DNA of 43,285 nt from Candidatus Thiopontia autotrophica (GTDB lineage Bacteria > Pseudomonadota > Gammaproteobacteria > GCF-002020875): positions 1 through 43,285 of the forward strand of contig JACNFK010000019.1 in NCBI GenBank assembly GCA_014384675.1, in the 5' to 3' direction. Position 1 is the stretch's first letter. Every line of letters starts with the position of its first letter. This document shows positions 15,726 through 25,808 of the stretch, in pieces. The notes beneath the pieces are model-generated. The model did no database searches, was not told the origin of the DNA, and was given only the letters and a program-made list of their open reading frames with translations. A program made the translations under genes and the position numbers.

Positions 15726-17408
15726 TTACGAGTTGATAATGGTCTCTACAATTAACTGTAAACTATCTCTACCCCGCCATCGATTGACATCCATCCGGTA
15801 GACAATCTCCAGATTATCACCCCGCTCCGGCAGCAACTGCTCTGACTGATAAAAGGCAATTGCATCTACACGATCACTAGATTCGCTATCACCCAAAACA
15901 AGTTTCAGATGATTCTCACCAACGATGCGCCAGTCATCCAGAACAAAAACATCCCGAAACAGGGGCTCGGGAAAGCCCTGTCCCCAGGGACCTGACTCCC
16001 TCAACAGCTCTGCCGTCTCTAGCAGACGCTCTCCACTGGAGAGTCCACCATCAGTATAAAGCACCCCCTCCAGCATCTCCTCACTGACCAGAGTGGAGAC
16101 CGACTGTTCAAACAGGGTTCTGAAGAGTTCAAAATCGTGTTCACGAATGGACACCCCTGCTGCCATTGCATGCCCCCCAAACTGGAGAACCATGCCGGGA
16201 CTTTTTTTGGATATGGCATCAATCAGGTCCCTTATATGAAGACCAGAGATAGAGCGTGCAGAGCCTTTCAGGGTGCCACTTTCCCCACGGGCAAAGACAA
16301 TTACTGGCCGATGCAACTGCTCCTTGATTCTCCCCGCAACAATTCCAACCACACCCTCATGCCAGTGTGGCTGATAGAGGGCAAGAGCTGAAGAGAGCCC
16401 CTCCCCATCCAGATGCAGGGACTCTATGATGGATTCTGCATCCTCCCGAATTCCTGCCTCTACCTCACGACGCTGTCGGTTGATGCTGTCTAGTGCCTGC
16501 GCCTGAGTAAGAGCCTGCTGCCTATCCTCTGCCAGTAGACAATCAATCCCCGCCCCCATCTCCGCCATGCGTCCTGCCGCATTGATTCGAGGGCCAACAG
16601 TGAATCCGAAATCGGAGGCCACTACACGACCCTGCTCTCTACCCGCCACCTCCAGCAGTGCAGCCACACCTGGTGAACAGTGACCCTGACGAATACGCTG
16701 AATACCGCTGTTCACCAAAATCCGATTATTCCGATCCAGCCTCACCACATCTGCAACTGTTCCAACTGCGACCAGATCCAGCAATGTTGCCGGGTTAAAG
16801 TCAGACCCCAGTTTCTGTCTGACAGCACACACCAGATAAAAGGCAACCCCAACACCGGCGAGGTTGGGGCTTGCAAAATCATCACCATGTTGGTTCGGAT
16901 TTACAATCACATCGGCTGCCGGAAGCTGGTCACCAGGAAGATGATGATCGGTAACTACTACAGCCATTCCAGCCCTCTTTGCCGCCTCTCCCCCGCCAAT
17001 ACTCGATATTCCATTATCTACCGTTATCAATAGATTAGGTTTATATTTTAATGTTAATTCAACTACTTTTTCAGAGAGGCCATAACCATGTCTCTTGCGA
17101 TCTGGCACCACATAATTGATATTTGCCCCCATCGATTTGAGGCCACGCATAGAGACCGCACAGGCAGTTGCGCCATCCGCATCGTAGTCGGCAACAACAA
17201 CAATGGAGTCACCACGACCGATAGAGGAGGCAACAAGCTCTGCAGCCTGTTCCACATTTTTCAGGGAGGATATAGGGAGAAGATTCTTCAGGGAGTGGTC
17301 CAGCTCTGCAACAGAGCGGATGCCACGAGAACGATATATGCGGTCCAGTATGGATGGCACCCCCTCCAGCGGTTGGCTGTCAGGAACGGTGCGCTGGACA
17401 ACTCTCAC
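15726..17408 (-). CDS. recJ: Single-stranded-DNA-specific exonuclease RecJ
   Basis: 560 aa (577 in Escherichia coli). 5'-3' ssDNA exonuclease for recombination and mismatch repair. DHH-family motifs: VVADYDADGATA (motif I), TVDNGISS, VTDHHLPGD (motif III, DHH) and AVGTVADVV. The DHHA1 part includes GRINAAGRMAEMG-like PRINAAGRM and FGGHAMAAGVSI. The ATG overlaps the stop of the RpfE-like gene (ATGA), so the two are coupled. Confidence 0.96.
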   Translation of the reverse strand: MRVVQRTVPDSQPLEGVPSILDRIYRSRGIRSVAELDHSLKNLLPISSLKNVEQAAELVASSIGRGDSIVVVADYDADGATACAVSMRGLKSMGANINYVVPDRKRHGYGLSEKVVELTLKYKPNLLITVDNGISSIGGGEAAKRAGMAVVVTDHHLPGDQLPAADVIVNPNQHGDDFASPNLAGVGVAFYLVCAVRQKLGSDFNPATLLDLVAVGTVADVVRLDRNNRILVNSGIQRIRQGHCSPGVAALLEVAGREQGRVVASDFGFTVGPRINAAGRMAEMGAGIDCLLAEDRQQALTQAQALDSINRQRREVEAGIREDAESIIESLHLDGEGLSSALALYQPHWHEGVVGIVAGRIKEQLHRPVIVFARGESGTLKGSARSISGLHIRDLIDAISKKSPGMVLQFGGHAMAAGVSIREHDFELFRTLFEQSVSTLVSEEMLEGVLYTDGGLSSGERLLETAELLRESGPWGQGFPEPLFRDVFVLDDWRIVGENHLKLVLGDSESSDRVDAIAFYQSEQLLPERGDNLEIVYRMDVNRWRGRDSLQLIVETIINS

Positions 17409-17881
17409 AGTCTTGAGGCCCGTCTGGAAAAAATGGTTTTGCCCCGCTCTATCAGCTTCTCAAAACGCGATGGCTCTCTCCATACCCAGATGCCATTAGC
17501 CCCCTCAACCTTGTGGGGAATAGATATGTGACTATCTGCGAGATCACCTATTGATGCATGGTGCAGCAACATCTGCACCTCATTGAGGAGACGCTTCCAT
17601 AGAAGCTCATCGTCCCCTGCAGGCATGGCATCATGGACATTTGCACCAACCACATGGTGCAGAGGTGTTGTCTTTACAGCCACCCCTGTCGAGAGTTGCA
17701 GCCTCCAGTCGAGATCATCATGGTAACTGAGCACCATGTTCATCTCACTAAACAGCGGCTCAAGTCTATTAATCAAATCCTGCTGCTCTTTGACAGAGAT
17801 GGAGCCCGGCTCAATCTCGAAAAGACGAAGCACATCCCAGTCTGCGACCAGGTGTACAGGCGCTACACGAAATATCTCCAC
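17405..17881 (-). CDS. RpfE-like conserved protein beside recJ
   Basis: 158 aa, cytoplasmic, no clear enzymatic motif. The central LLWKRLLNEVQMLLHHASI and the later GANGIWVW resemble the RpfE-type family (LLNEIQMLLHEHPVN and NSLWLWG), encoded near recJ, prfB and lysS in the rpf region of Xanthomonas. The family is sometimes labelled as a phosphoglycerate mutase-like regulator, but I see no mutase active site. It lies 3 nt after thrC and overlaps recJ by 4 nt. Assignment is from remembered motifs. Confidence 0.65.
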   Translation of the reverse strand: MEIFRVAPVHLVADWDVLRLFEIEPGSISVKEQQDLINRLEPLFSEMNMVLSYHDDLDWRLQLSTGVAVKTTPLHHVVGANVHDAMPAGDDELLWKRLLNEVQMLLHHASIGDLADSHISIPHKVEGANGIWVWREPSRFEKLIERGKTIFSRRASRL

Positions 17882-17884
17882 AGA

Positions 17885-18976
17885 CTACATGTTGTTAAGG
17901 ATTGCTCCCTTAACATCTTCCAGGGTCGCATCAACAGTAATCAGTTCCCGCGTGCTCTGTTTAATAGCTGTGTCTGGATCCTTCAACCCATGTCCAGTCA
18001 GGGTACATACAATCTTGCTGCCAGCCGGGATCTTTCCACTCTTGAGATCACGCAGAGCACCCGCTACAGATGTTGCCGATGCCGGCTCACAGAAGACCCC
18101 CTCTCTCTCTGCCAGTAGTTTCTGTGCGGCCAGTATCTCCTCATCCGTACACTCGTCAAACCAGCCGCCAGACTCCTTCTGCACATTCCACGCCTTGTCC
18201 CAGCTCTGTGGGTGACCAATACGAATTGCAGTTGCCACAGTCTCTGGCTCATCTACCATCTCGCCACGCATAAAGGGGGCAGCCCCTGCAGCCTGATAAC
18301 CAACCATGGTTGGGCGGGTCGGAACGATGCCATCCTCGGCATACTCCACATACCCCATCCAGTGGGCAGAGATATTGCCCGCATTACCAACTGGCAGACA
18401 GTGGTAGTCAGGGGCAGCGCCCAGCTCCTCAATAATCTCAAATGCCGCTGTCTTCTGACCCTGCAGGCGGAACGGGTTGATGGAGTTAACAATGGTAACC
18501 GGAGCCTCTTCACCCACCTCTTTCACCAGCTGCATGCCATCATCAAAATTGCCATGAATCTGAATCACTACCGCCCCATGCATCATTGCCTGAGCAAGCT
18601 TGCCCAGCGCAATCTTGCCGTCTGGAATAAGTACGAAAGCGGTAATACCGGCGCGTGCCGCGTAGGCCGCCGCTGCAGCCGAGGTGTTTCCGGTAGAGGC
18701 ACAGATAATAGCCTTGCTACCCTCCTCTACCGCCTTGGTCACCGCCATACACATGCCACGATCCTTGAATGAACCTGTTGGATTGAGCCCCTCGTATTTC
18801 ACATAGATCTCTGCATCGACCCCCATCTCACCGGGGATATTCTTCAGCTTGATCAGCGGGGTATTGCCCTCGCCCAGATCGATGATTTTTGTATCCTCGC
18901 TTATGGGCAGACGGTCACGGTAACGATCCAAAAGACCTGTGTAGTGTTTTCTAAATGGCACGATAGTTTTCTCCAA
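17885..18976 (-). CDS. thrC: Threonine synthase
   Basis: 363 aa, PLP-dependent; converts O-phosphohomoserine to threonine. The PLP lysine is in NPTGSFKDRGM. The cofactor loop ASTGNTSAAAAAYAARAG and the glycine-rich PVGNAGNISAHW are visible. This is the short form of the enzyme found in many bacteria rather than the longer Escherichia coli type. Followed by the RpfE-like gene and recJ. Homoserine dehydrogenase lies upstream across a 241-bp gap with a hairpin element. Confidence 0.95.
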   Translation of the reverse strand: MEKTIVPFRKHYTGLLDRYRDRLPISEDTKIIDLGEGNTPLIKLKNIPGEMGVDAEIYVKYEGLNPTGSFKDRGMCMAVTKAVEEGSKAIICASTGNTSAAAAAYAARAGITAFVLIPDGKIALGKLAQAMMHGAVVIQIHGNFDDGMQLVKEVGEEAPVTIVNSINPFRLQGQKTAAFEIIEELGAAPDYHCLPVGNAGNISAHWMGYVEYAEDGIVPTRPTMVGYQAAGAAPFMRGEMVDEPETVATAIRIGHPQSWDKAWNVQKESGGWFDECTDEEILAAQKLLAEREGVFCEPASATSVAGALRDLKSGKIPAGSKIVCTLTGHGLKDPDTAIKQSTRELITVDATLEDVKGAILNNM

Positions 18977-19023
18977 CTACAAAATTTTCAGCCCTAAATG
19001 GCCTCACATAATTATAACCGCTT

Positions 19024-19201
19024 ACCCATATGAGCCGGTTCTCTTTATCAACGCAGTGGCTGCGCCCTGTTTTCTGCCTGTTTTTCAGAAGAAGCCTGCC
19101 AGTGTTTGAGCGTAGCGAGTTTTGGCAGGTGCTGAAAAATGGGTGGCAAACAGGGATAGAAGCAGCCTTTGAGAAGAGAAAGAGAGCAGGCTCATATGGG
19201 T
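19024..19201. repeat. Long hairpin element with TTTGAG...GAGTT apex (copy D)
   Basis: ACCCATATGAGCC (19024-19036) pairs perfectly with 19189-19201. Nested pairings follow: GGCTGC/GCAGCC, CTGTTT/AAACAG, TTTTTCAG/CTGAAAAA and CCTGCCA/TGGCAGG. The apex is GTGTTTGAGCGTAGCGAGTTT. Nearly the whole 178 nt fold into one rod. It lies between hom and thrC and might separate or modulate their expression. Confidence 0.65.
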
Positions 19202-19217
19202 GAGTGGTTACCATATT

Positions 19218-20528
19218 TTAATCGAGTGTCTCCATACGGATCCGCATAACCGATCCATATACACAATCCAGCGCCTCAATGGCAGAGAGCGCACGGTTCA
19301 TCCGCCCCTCCTCTGTCTTGTGGGTCAAAAGTACAATGGGTGCTCTTGACCCTTCATTCTCGATATCCTTCTGCATAAAGGCCTCGATACTTATCTCCTC
19401 CTCCCCCAGAATCCTGGTGATCTCTGCAAGCACTCCAGATCGATCCTCAACCTCCATCCTCAGATAGTAGGCGGTCTCGATATCATCAATTGACAGTATC
19501 GGTAAATCCTTCAGGGCATCAGGCTGGAATGCCAGATGTGGCACCCTGTTTTCAGGGTCTGCAGTCAATGCACGTACCACATCTACTGTATCTGCAACCA
19601 CAGCAGAGGCGGTAGGCTCATCACCGGCCCCCGCTCCATAGTATAGAGTTGGTCCTACAGCATCACCCATCACCAGCACTGCATTCATCACCCCATCCAC
19701 ATTAGCGATCAACTGTCTCTCCGGGATCAGGGTTGGATGTACGCGCAGCTCCACACCAGCCTCAGTCTTGCGTGCCACTCCGAGATGCTTGATGCGATAT
19801 CCAAGCTCCTCTGCATAGGAGACATCCTCTGCCGTAATTTTGGTTATCCCCTCTGTCATCGCCTTGTCAAATTGCAGCGGAATACCAAAGGCGATGGAGG
19901 CAAGAATGGTCAGCTTGTGTGCTGCATCAATTCCCTCTACATCAAAAGTTGGATCTGCCTCGGCATAACCCAGCTCCTGCGCCTCCTTGAGCACATCATC
20001 AAAGGCGCGTCCCTTGTCTCTCATCTCTGTGAGAATGAAATTTCCGGTGCCGTTAATTATTCCAGCCAGCCACTGAATCTGGTTAGCTGCCAGCCCTTCG
20101 CGGATCGCCTTGATGATCGGGATACCACCAGCCACTGCAGCCTCAAAGGCAACCATGACCCCCTTCTCCTGTGCCAACTCGAACAGCTCATTGCCATGGG
20201 TTGCAATCAGTGCCTTGTTGGCAGTCACCACATGCTTGCCCTGCGAGAGTGCCTGCACCACCACCTCACGGGCAAATTCGGTGCCGCCCATCAACTCCAG
20301 AACAATATCAATATCCGGATCATTAGCTACCTCAAACGGATCCGTAGTCAGCCGTATCCCCTCTGTCTCACAGATTCTCGGGCGCTCCAGATCACGTACT
20401 GCAGCCATACTAATCTCAATCTGCCGACCAGCACGACGTGCTATCTCTGCTGCATTGCGGGTTAGTACATTTACACTTCCACAACCAACTGTCCCCAGTC
20501 CGAGAACACCTACTTTTACTGGCTTCAT
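19218..20528 (-). CDS. hom: Homoserine dehydrogenase
   Basis: 436 aa, monofunctional. Reduces aspartate semialdehyde to homoserine for Thr and Met. N-terminal nucleotide loop VGVLGLGTVGCGSV; catalytic core with ANKALIATHG, INGTGNFIL and EAQELGYAEADPTFDVEGIDAAHKL. A C-terminal ACT domain (about 350-430, SGVLAEITRILGEEEISIEAF) suggests feedback control by threonine. It follows alaC by 18 nt, the common alaC-hom-thrC order. Confidence 0.97.
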   Translation of the reverse strand: MKPVKVGVLGLGTVGCGSVNVLTRNAAEIARRAGRQIEISMAAVRDLERPRICETEGIRLTTDPFEVANDPDIDIVLELMGGTEFAREVVVQALSQGKHVVTANKALIATHGNELFELAQEKGVMVAFEAAVAGGIPIIKAIREGLAANQIQWLAGIINGTGNFILTEMRDKGRAFDDVLKEAQELGYAEADPTFDVEGIDAAHKLTILASIAFGIPLQFDKAMTEGITKITAEDVSYAEELGYRIKHLGVARKTEAGVELRVHPTLIPERQLIANVDGVMNAVLVMGDAVGPTLYYGAGAGDEPTASAVVADTVDVVRALTADPENRVPHLAFQPDALKDLPILSIDDIETAYYLRMEVEDRSGVLAEITRILGEEEISIEAFMQKDIENEGSRAPIVLLTHKTEEGRMNRALSAIEALDCVYGSVMRIRMETLD

Positions 20529-20546
20529 CTTTTAATTACTTCCCTG

Positions 20547-21764
20547 TTACTGTTCAACGTCAAGAACACCATCACTCTTGAACATCTCTCTGATTCCACG
20601 TACCGCTTGTCGGGTACGGTGCTCATTCTCAATTAATCCAAAACGGACATAGCCATCTCCATACTCACCAAATCCGATTCCCGGAGAGACCGCAACCTTG
20701 GCCTCACTCAACAATTTCTTGGAGAACTCCAGTGACCCCATCTCACGATAAGGCTCAGGAATTGGTGCCCACACAAACATTGTTGCCTTTGGTGGCTCCA
20801 CCTCCCAGCCCACTGAGTTGAGGCCGCTACAGAGTGCATCCCTGCGCTTGAGATACATGTCACAAATCTCATGGACACACTCCTGAGGCCCTTCAAGTGC
20901 AGCTATTGCCGCCACCTGTATCGGGGTGAACATGCCGTAATCAAGATATGATTTCATTCGTGCCAGGGCAGCAACCAGTGTCGGATTACCAACCATGAAA
21001 CCAACACGCCATCCTGGCATATTATAGCTTTTAGAGAGGGTAAAGAACTCTACTGCAATCTCCTTGGCACCATCTATCTGCAGAATTGATGGTGATTGAT
21101 AACCATCAAACACGATGTCTGCATAGGCAAGATCGTGGATAACCCATATCTGATGCTCTTTTGCCAATGCCACAACCTTTTCAAAGAACTCCAGATCAAC
21201 ACAGTGGGTTGTTGGATTGCCTGGAAAATTGAGCACCAACATCTTGGGGCGTGGCCATGAATTCTTGATCGCCTTCTCGAGCTCTGCAAAGAAATCCCCA
21301 TCAGGAGTAAGCGGAACATGACGGATATCTGCCCCCGCAATAATGAAGCCATAAGGGTGAATTGGGTAGGCTGGATTGGGAACCAGCACAGTATCCCCCG
21401 GACCAACAGTAGCCAATGCCAGATGTGCCAGCCCCTCTTTTGATCCAATGGTTACGATTGCCTCTGAGTCCGCATCCAGATCAACCTCGTAGCGGTCATG
21501 ATACCAGTTGCATATTGCCCTGCGTAGACGCGGAATGCCCCTGGACATGGAGTAACGGTGGGTATCTGGACGTTGTGCGGCCTCCGTCAACTTGTCAACT
21601 ATGTGTTGCGGAGTTGGTTGATCGGGGTTTCCCATCCCGAAATCGATGATGTCCTCTCCCCGCTGCCTCGCCTTTGCCTTCAACTCATTAACGATATTGA
21701 ATACGTATGGCGGCAACCGTTTGATTCTCTGGAAATCCTCAATCAAGACCTTAACTCCGATCAT
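20547..21764 (-). CDS. alaC: Glutamate-pyruvate aminotransferase AlaC
   Basis: 405 aa, fold-type I PLP aminotransferase making alanine. It aligns closely with Escherichia coli AlaC (YfdZ) from RLPPYVFNI through [33 protein letters not shown]-like [13 protein letters not shown], the PLP lysine in [16 protein letters not shown], and the [21 protein letters not shown] end. The first about nine residues are uncertain. A REP-like palindrome lies 16 bp upstream. Confidence 0.94.
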   Translation of the reverse strand: MIGVKVLIEDFQRIKRLPPYVFNIVNELKAKARQRGEDIIDFGMGNPDQPTPQHIVDKLTEAAQRPDTHRYSMSRGIPRLRRAICNWYHDRYEVDLDADSEAIVTIGSKEGLAHLALATVGPGDTVLVPNPAYPIHPYGFIIAGADIRHVPLTPDGDFFAELEKAIKNSWPRPKMLVLNFPGNPTTHCVDLEFFEKVVALAKEHQIWVIHDLAYADIVFDGYQSPSILQIDGAKEIAVEFFTLSKSYNMPGWRVGFMVGNPTLVAALARMKSYLDYGMFTPIQVAAIAALEGPQECVHEICDMYLKRRDALCSGLNSVGWEVEPPKATMFVWAPIPEPYREMGSLEFSKKLLSEAKVAVSPGIGFGEYGDGYVRFGLIENEHRTRQAVRGIREMFKSDGVLDVEQ

Positions 21765-21780
21765 TTAGTGCCTAAGGAAG

Positions 21781-21815
21781 CTCTGATTAAGTCACTTCGT
21801 GACTCAATCAGAGCT
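21781..21815. repeat. REP-like palindrome GCTCTGATT...GTCAC, copy 1
   Basis: GCTCTGATT and GTCAC form two nested stems around TTC (35 nt in all), with their complements GTGAC and AATCAGAGC. The sequence recurs at 25809-25841, matching for the first 25 nt without mismatch. The flank 21816-21972 contains a further G-rich/C-rich pair (ATGGGGG near 21834 and CCCCCAT near 21865) but no gene. Confidence 0.6.
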
Positions 21816-21972
21816 CCCTCTCAAGTTATCCTATGGGGGAAGGGTTAAAGCTCCTCCCCCAAACCCCCATCCCATTACGCTTTTTCAGAGATTCCCTAAA
21901 AAATTAGACGAAATTATACCTCAGTAATCTTGTATAGAGTAGAAACCATGACCAGGAAACAGCCAGGGCAAC

Positions 21973-22851
21973 CTAAAAAAGTGTCTCTTCTGAATAGCCT
22001 GAGCGCTCAAGAACATCATGCAGATGCTGAAGTGCATCCAGCTGAATCTGTCGTACCCGCTCACGGGTAATCCCCATCTCTTTGCCAAGTTCTTCAAGAG
22101 TCATCTCATCTTCTCCCAACAACCCAAAACGGTGAATAACAACCTTGCGTTCACGCTCCTTAAGGCTATCTAGCCACTCGCTCAGATGGGTGAAAATTTC
22201 GTCCCTGAGAAACAGATCATCCTGATCCTCCAGTGAGGTATCTTCAATTCTGTCACCAACTGTCCTGCTGGAGCCCTTCACAACCGGCAGTTCCGTTGAT
22301 GTCGGGATCTCCCTAAGCTTTAGAATTTTATCAACCTCTTCCGCCGTCTTATCAAGCGATGTCGCGATCTCGGAAATTGAGGGCTCATGGTTTATGGATT
22401 GAGTAAGACGACGAGACTCTCTCATATAACGCCCCATCTCTCTCATGACGTGGACTGGCAAGCGCACTGTACGGGCCTGATTCATCAATGCTCTATCAAC
22501 CCCCTGTCTTATCCACCAGGTAGCATAGGTTGAAAAACGAAAACCTCGCTCTGGGTCAAATTTTTCAACAGCACGAATCAGGCCAAGATTTCCCTCCTCC
22601 ACCAGATCCATAAAGGCGACGCCTCGATTCTGATAACGCCTGGCGATACTTACTACAAGACGCAGATTGGATTCAATCAGATGATTCTTGGCATCCCTGT
22701 CACCCTTTTGTACTTTACGTGCACATGCACACTCCTCCTCCGCGGTCAGTAGCGGAAACTCCCGAATCTCCTGCATATAGAGATGGAGGGCATCATGGTC
22801 CTTTCCCTTCAGTTTGCTGGATGCAAACTTCTCTTGATCTGAACTGCCCAT
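21973..22851 (-). CDS. rpoS: RNA polymerase sigma factor RpoS
   Basis: 292 aa. Sigma-70 family, stationary-phase/general stress sigma factor. Region 1.2 ([21 protein letters not shown]), region 2 ([57 protein letters not shown]), region 3, and region 4 ([28 protein letters not shown]) are all intact. It is shorter than Escherichia coli RpoS (330). Position directly after nlpD is diagnostic for rpoS over other sigma-70 members. As in other species, a promoter inside nlpD may drive it, but I did not locate one. Confidence 0.96.
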   Translation of the reverse strand: MGSSDQEKFASSKLKGKDHDALHLYMQEIREFPLLTAEEECACARKVQKGDRDAKNHLIESNLRLVVSIARRYQNRGVAFMDLVEEGNLGLIRAVEKFDPERGFRFSTYATWWIRQGVDRALMNQARTVRLPVHVMREMGRYMRESRRLTQSINHEPSISEIATSLDKTAEEVDKILKLREIPTSTELPVVKGSSRTVGDRIEDTSLEDQDDLFLRDEIFTHLSEWLDSLKERERKVVIHRFGLLGEDEMTLEELGKEMGITRERVRQIQLDALQHLHDVLERSGYSEETLF

Positions 22852-22859
22852 TACGCCAC

Positions 22860-23777
22860 CTACCTACCACTCCCTGAGAGTTTTGCCAGGTATCTCATTG
22901 GGTCAACCGGTTTTCCATTTTTTCTGACCTCGAAATGCAACTTCACCCGATCGGTACCACTCTTCCCCATTGCTGCGATCTGCTGACCAATTTTTACAAC
23001 ATCCCCCTCCCTAACCTGCAGCTGACTATTATGAGCATAGGCTGTCAATAGATTATTGTCATGCTTGATGATTAACAGCTTTCCATAACGCACCAGACCG
23101 GTGCCGCTATAGACCACCTTGCCATCACCTGCGGCAACAATTGGGTCACCCTCTCTACCACCAAACTCAACTCCTGTAACCCCCCTCTCTTTGGAGTACC
23201 GTTTAATAATTTTTCCAGATGAAGGGCGGCCCATGCTGGTTGCGGCAGAAGATCTACTAACTGCCGTTATCCTCTTGCTCGATTTTGATATCGGCTTTGG
23301 TTTTACCCCTGTTATCTGTCCGGCAGATAGCGCCGACCTCAACCTTAACTTCTGCCCCACATGAATCTGATAAGGTGACTTCAGGCTATTCCAGCGTGCC
23401 AGATTAGCCATTTTAATATTCAGCCTCTCTGCAATAACACTTAATGTATCTCCTGGTCTCACAATATAGTAATCACCAGTTACAGGCTGTGGTTTTGAGG
23501 ATTGTGAGCTGTTTGGGTGCAGACGTAATTTCTGCCCCTTGTGGATTCTGTATGGAGAACTAATTCCATTCCACCTGGCCAGATCAAGATAATCCAGATC
23601 AAATTCCATAGCTATCATGTAGAGGCTGTCACCTGTACGCACTGTATAACTTTCCTGAATCTCTCCAATAAGATGGGTCTGATTAGAGACCGGAGATAGT
23701 GATGGACGACTGCTGCTGCAGCCCACCAGCAGGGAGACAACAACAAACAGGGGGATTATGGCTACTATCTGTCTCAT
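22860..23777 (-). CDS. nlpD: NlpD/EnvC-type lipoprotein, amidase activator
   Basis: 305 aa. Outer-membrane-type lipoprotein with lipobox LLVGC (Cys20) and two LysM domains (about 43-88 and 103-148) that bind peptidoglycan. The C-terminal LytM/M23 domain (about 200-298) lacks the zinc ligands ([17 protein letters not shown]), so it is degenerate as in NlpD, which activates amidase AmiC. I start at the ATG at 23777, which overlaps the yqaA stop as TGATG; the open frame extends further upstream without a signal peptide. Upstream of rpoS, the conserved position. Confidence 0.94.
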   Translation of the reverse strand: MRQIVAIIPLFVVVSLLVGCSSSRPSLSPVSNQTHLIGEIQESYTVRTGDSLYMIAMEFDLDYLDLARWNGISSPYRIHKGQKLRLHPNSSQSSKPQPVTGDYYIVRPGDTLSVIAERLNIKMANLARWNSLKSPYQIHVGQKLRLRSALSAGQITGVKPKPISKSSKRITAVSRSSAATSMGRPSSGKIIKRYSKERGVTGVEFGGREGDPIVAAGDGKVVYSGTGLVRYGKLLIIKHDNNLLTAYAHNSQLQVREGDVVKIGQQIAAMGKSGTDRVKLHFEVRKNGKPVDPMRYLAKLSGSGR

Positions 23778-24352
23778 CAATGTCGCAAGAAGTAGTAGAT
23801 GGCTGCAAGTAGCACGGCAATCCATCCCAGACGAGACATCCAGCCACGCTCCATCTTGAGGAACTTTTCTCCTCCCCAGATAACAAATGCCGCCACCAGA
23901 AAGAAACGGGCGCCACGACCAATAAGTGAGGCCACCAAAAACAGTGGAAGCGACATGGCCAGCGCTCCAGCACTGATAGTAAACAGCTTGTATGGGATTG
24001 GTGAAAACCCGGCAAGGAAGATAATCCATATGCCCCACTCTGCAAACAGTGCCTTGGCGTGATCGTATGAATCCTGCAGCCCCCACTGCGCAATAAGTGG
24101 CTCAACCAGCTCCATTCCATAGAGCCCAATCAGGTAGCCGAAAACTCCGCCGAGCACCGAGGCAACCGTTACCAGAGTTGCATATCGCCATCCTCGAGAG
24201 GGGTGCGCCAGGGTCATTGGTGCAAGCAACACATCAGGTGGAACCGGAAAGAAACTGGACTCCGCAAAACTAAGACCTGCCAAAACAGGTTCGGCATGAG
24301 GGCGATCTGCCCAGACGGCAACCCTCTCATTCATTCTATTCATCCACTCCAT
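23777..24352 (-). CDS. yqaA: YqaA-family (DedA-related) inner-membrane protein
   Basis: 191 aa. A VTT/SNARE-associated-type membrane protein with about four hydrophobic segments. Family features include ESSFFPVPPDVLLAPM near the N-terminus and AGFSPIPYKLFTISAGAL in the middle, with a basic re-entrant GRGARF. DedA-type proteins are linked to lipid transport and membrane-potential homeostasis; the substrate here is unknown. Embedded in surE-pcm-yqaA-nlpD-rpoS; its first codon meets the pcm stop. Confidence 0.88.
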   Translation of the reverse strand: MEWMNRMNERVAVWADRPHAEPVLAGLSFAESSFFPVPPDVLLAPMTLAHPSRGWRYATLVTVASVLGGVFGYLIGLYGMELVEPLIAQWGLQDSYDHAKALFAEWGIWIIFLAGFSPIPYKLFTISAGALAMSLPLFLVASLIGRGARFFLVAAFVIWGGEKFLKMERGWMSRLGWIAVLLAAIYYFLRH

Positions 24353-25017
24353 TATCTTGCTCCTGACCTCATGGGCACAAACTTCACCCTCTCCAGAACC
24401 TCCTCTTCATACCCATCTACTGTTTTTGTCAGCTCCAAAAGTTTCTGCTCCTGCTTCTCTGGCCCTACTGGCACCACCATTCTTCCACCAATCTCCAGCT
24501 GTCCAAGAAGACGGGTGGGAATTCCTGCCGGTGCTGCAGTAACAATAATTGCGTCAAATGGAGCCTTCTCCTCCCACCCCACATGACCATCGTCCAGCTT
24601 CATCTCTACATTCAGAATTCCCATCTCGGCAAATCTATCCTGTGCCCTGCGAATCAATGCACCAATACGTTCTACAGTGTATACATGTGGTACAAGTTGC
24701 GCGAGGATTGCAGTCTGGTAGCCAGATCCGGTTCCGATCTCCAACACCCGTTTTGGGCGCCCATGACGCATCAGCGACTCCGTCATCAGGGCAACGATAT
24801 AGGGCTGCGATATAGTCTGTTCATGGCCGATTGGCAACACCACATCATCGTAGGCCCGGTACGCCAGCGCCTCATCCACAAACTGGTGGCGAGGAACCGT
24901 CCGGATTGCATTCAGCACCTCAAGATCCGTGATCCCCTGCTTCTCCAGCTGACTTATAAGACGCTCTCTAACCCGACGTGAACGAAAGCCAACCTCATAG
25001 TTATTCATGAGAGCCAC
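24352..25017 (-). CDS. pcm: Protein-L-isoaspartate O-methyltransferase
   Basis: 221 aa. SAM-dependent repair of isoaspartyl residues in aged proteins. Seen are the family VPRHQFVDEALAYRAYDD, the SAM motif VLEIGTGSGYQTAILAQL, the DGHVGWEEKAPFDAIIVTAAP segment and C-terminal RFVPM-like VKFVPM. Overlaps surE by 13 nt; the surE-pcm pair is conserved upstream of nlpD-rpoS. Confidence 0.96.
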   Translation of the reverse strand: MALMNNYEVGFRSRRVRERLISQLEKQGITDLEVLNAIRTVPRHQFVDEALAYRAYDDVVLPIGHEQTISQPYIVALMTESLMRHGRPKRVLEIGTGSGYQTAILAQLVPHVYTVERIGALIRRAQDRFAEMGILNVEMKLDDGHVGWEEKAPFDAIIVTAAPAGIPTRLLGQLEIGGRMVVPVGPEKQEQKLLELTKTVDGYEEEVLERVKFVPMRSGAR

Positions 25018-25751
25018 TGCTCCATTCCATCTATCATTGTGCGTTGTGTCAGGTCGGTATGAATTGGGGTTACCGAGATCCAGCCACTCTCTACAGCATG
25101 AAAATCTGTGCCATCTTCTCCATTTTCAGCTTTGCCTGCAGCGCCTACCCAATATATATCCTTGCCACGTGGATCCTTCATTTTTACCACTGGCTCTGAA
25201 CGATGTCTTCTGCCAAGACATGTTGCCTTGAAACCATGAATCTCTTCCCAGGGAAGATTTGGCACATTTACATTAAGGATAGTCTCTGGCTCCAGAGGAT
25301 GCTGTTTAAGTCTCTCCAGTATCTTCTCAACTGCAATAGCGGCAGATTCAAAATATTGACACTGGTCCTCCCTGCAGACCAGAGAGACCGCAATTGCCGG
25401 CAGCCCAAGAAAGCGCCCCTCCATGGCGGCGGCAACCGTACCTGAATAGAGCACATCATCTGCCATGTTGGCACCGGAATTTATTCCGGATACCACAATT
25501 TCCGGATCCTCATCCAGCAATCCTGTAAGTGCCAGATGAACCGAATCAGTCGGGGTGCCATCTACGGAGTAATCTCCGTTCTCATGGGTAAACAGGTGGA
25601 GAGGATGCTCCAGGGTCAACGAATTACTGGCGCCACTACGATTGCGATCAGGGGCAACTACTACTACCTCGTTGCTCTTGGCGAGATGTTTACGCAAGGT
25701 CTGCAGGCCGGTGGCATTTACACCATCATCATTACTAAGGAGGATTTTCAT
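25005..25751 (-). CDS. surE: 5'/3'-nucleotidase SurE
   Basis: 248 aa. Metal-dependent nucleotidase/exopolyphosphatase linked to stationary-phase survival. The acidic metal site LLSNDDGVNATGL opens the protein, then VVAPDRNRSGASNSLT, VSGINSGANMADDVLYSGTVAAAMEG and a C-terminal TDLTQ segment follow. First gene of the surE-to-rpoS operon; a strong terminator 18 bp upstream separates it from pnp. Confidence 0.96.
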   Translation of the reverse strand: MKILLSNDDGVNATGLQTLRKHLAKSNEVVVVAPDRNRSGASNSLTLEHPLHLFTHENGDYSVDGTPTDSVHLALTGLLDEDPEIVVSGINSGANMADDVLYSGTVAAAMEGRFLGLPAIAVSLVCREDQCQYFESAAIAVEKILERLKQHPLEPETILNVNVPNLPWEEIHGFKATCLGRRHRSEPVVKMKDPRGKDIYWVGAAGKAENGEDGTDFHAVESGWISVTPIHTDLTQRTMIDGMEQWLS

Positions 25752-25768
25752 AAGGTATCGATTCTACA

Positions 25769-25798
25769 AAAAAAGGGACCCATCCGGGTCCCTTTTTT
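25769..25798 (-). terminator. Strong bidirectional terminator between pnp and surE
   Basis: AAAAAAGGGACCC pairs perfectly with GGGTCCCTTTTTT over a 4-nt loop. On the minus strand it ends transcripts coming from pnp; the A/T runs also make it work in the other direction. Confidence 0.9.
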
Positions 25799-25808
25799 CT
25801 CTATGAAA

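Noticed and set aside
23778-24086. Longer NlpD with about 100 extra N-terminal residues
   Set aside because: The lipoprotein signal starts at the ATG at 23777, and the upstream frame lies inside yqaA.
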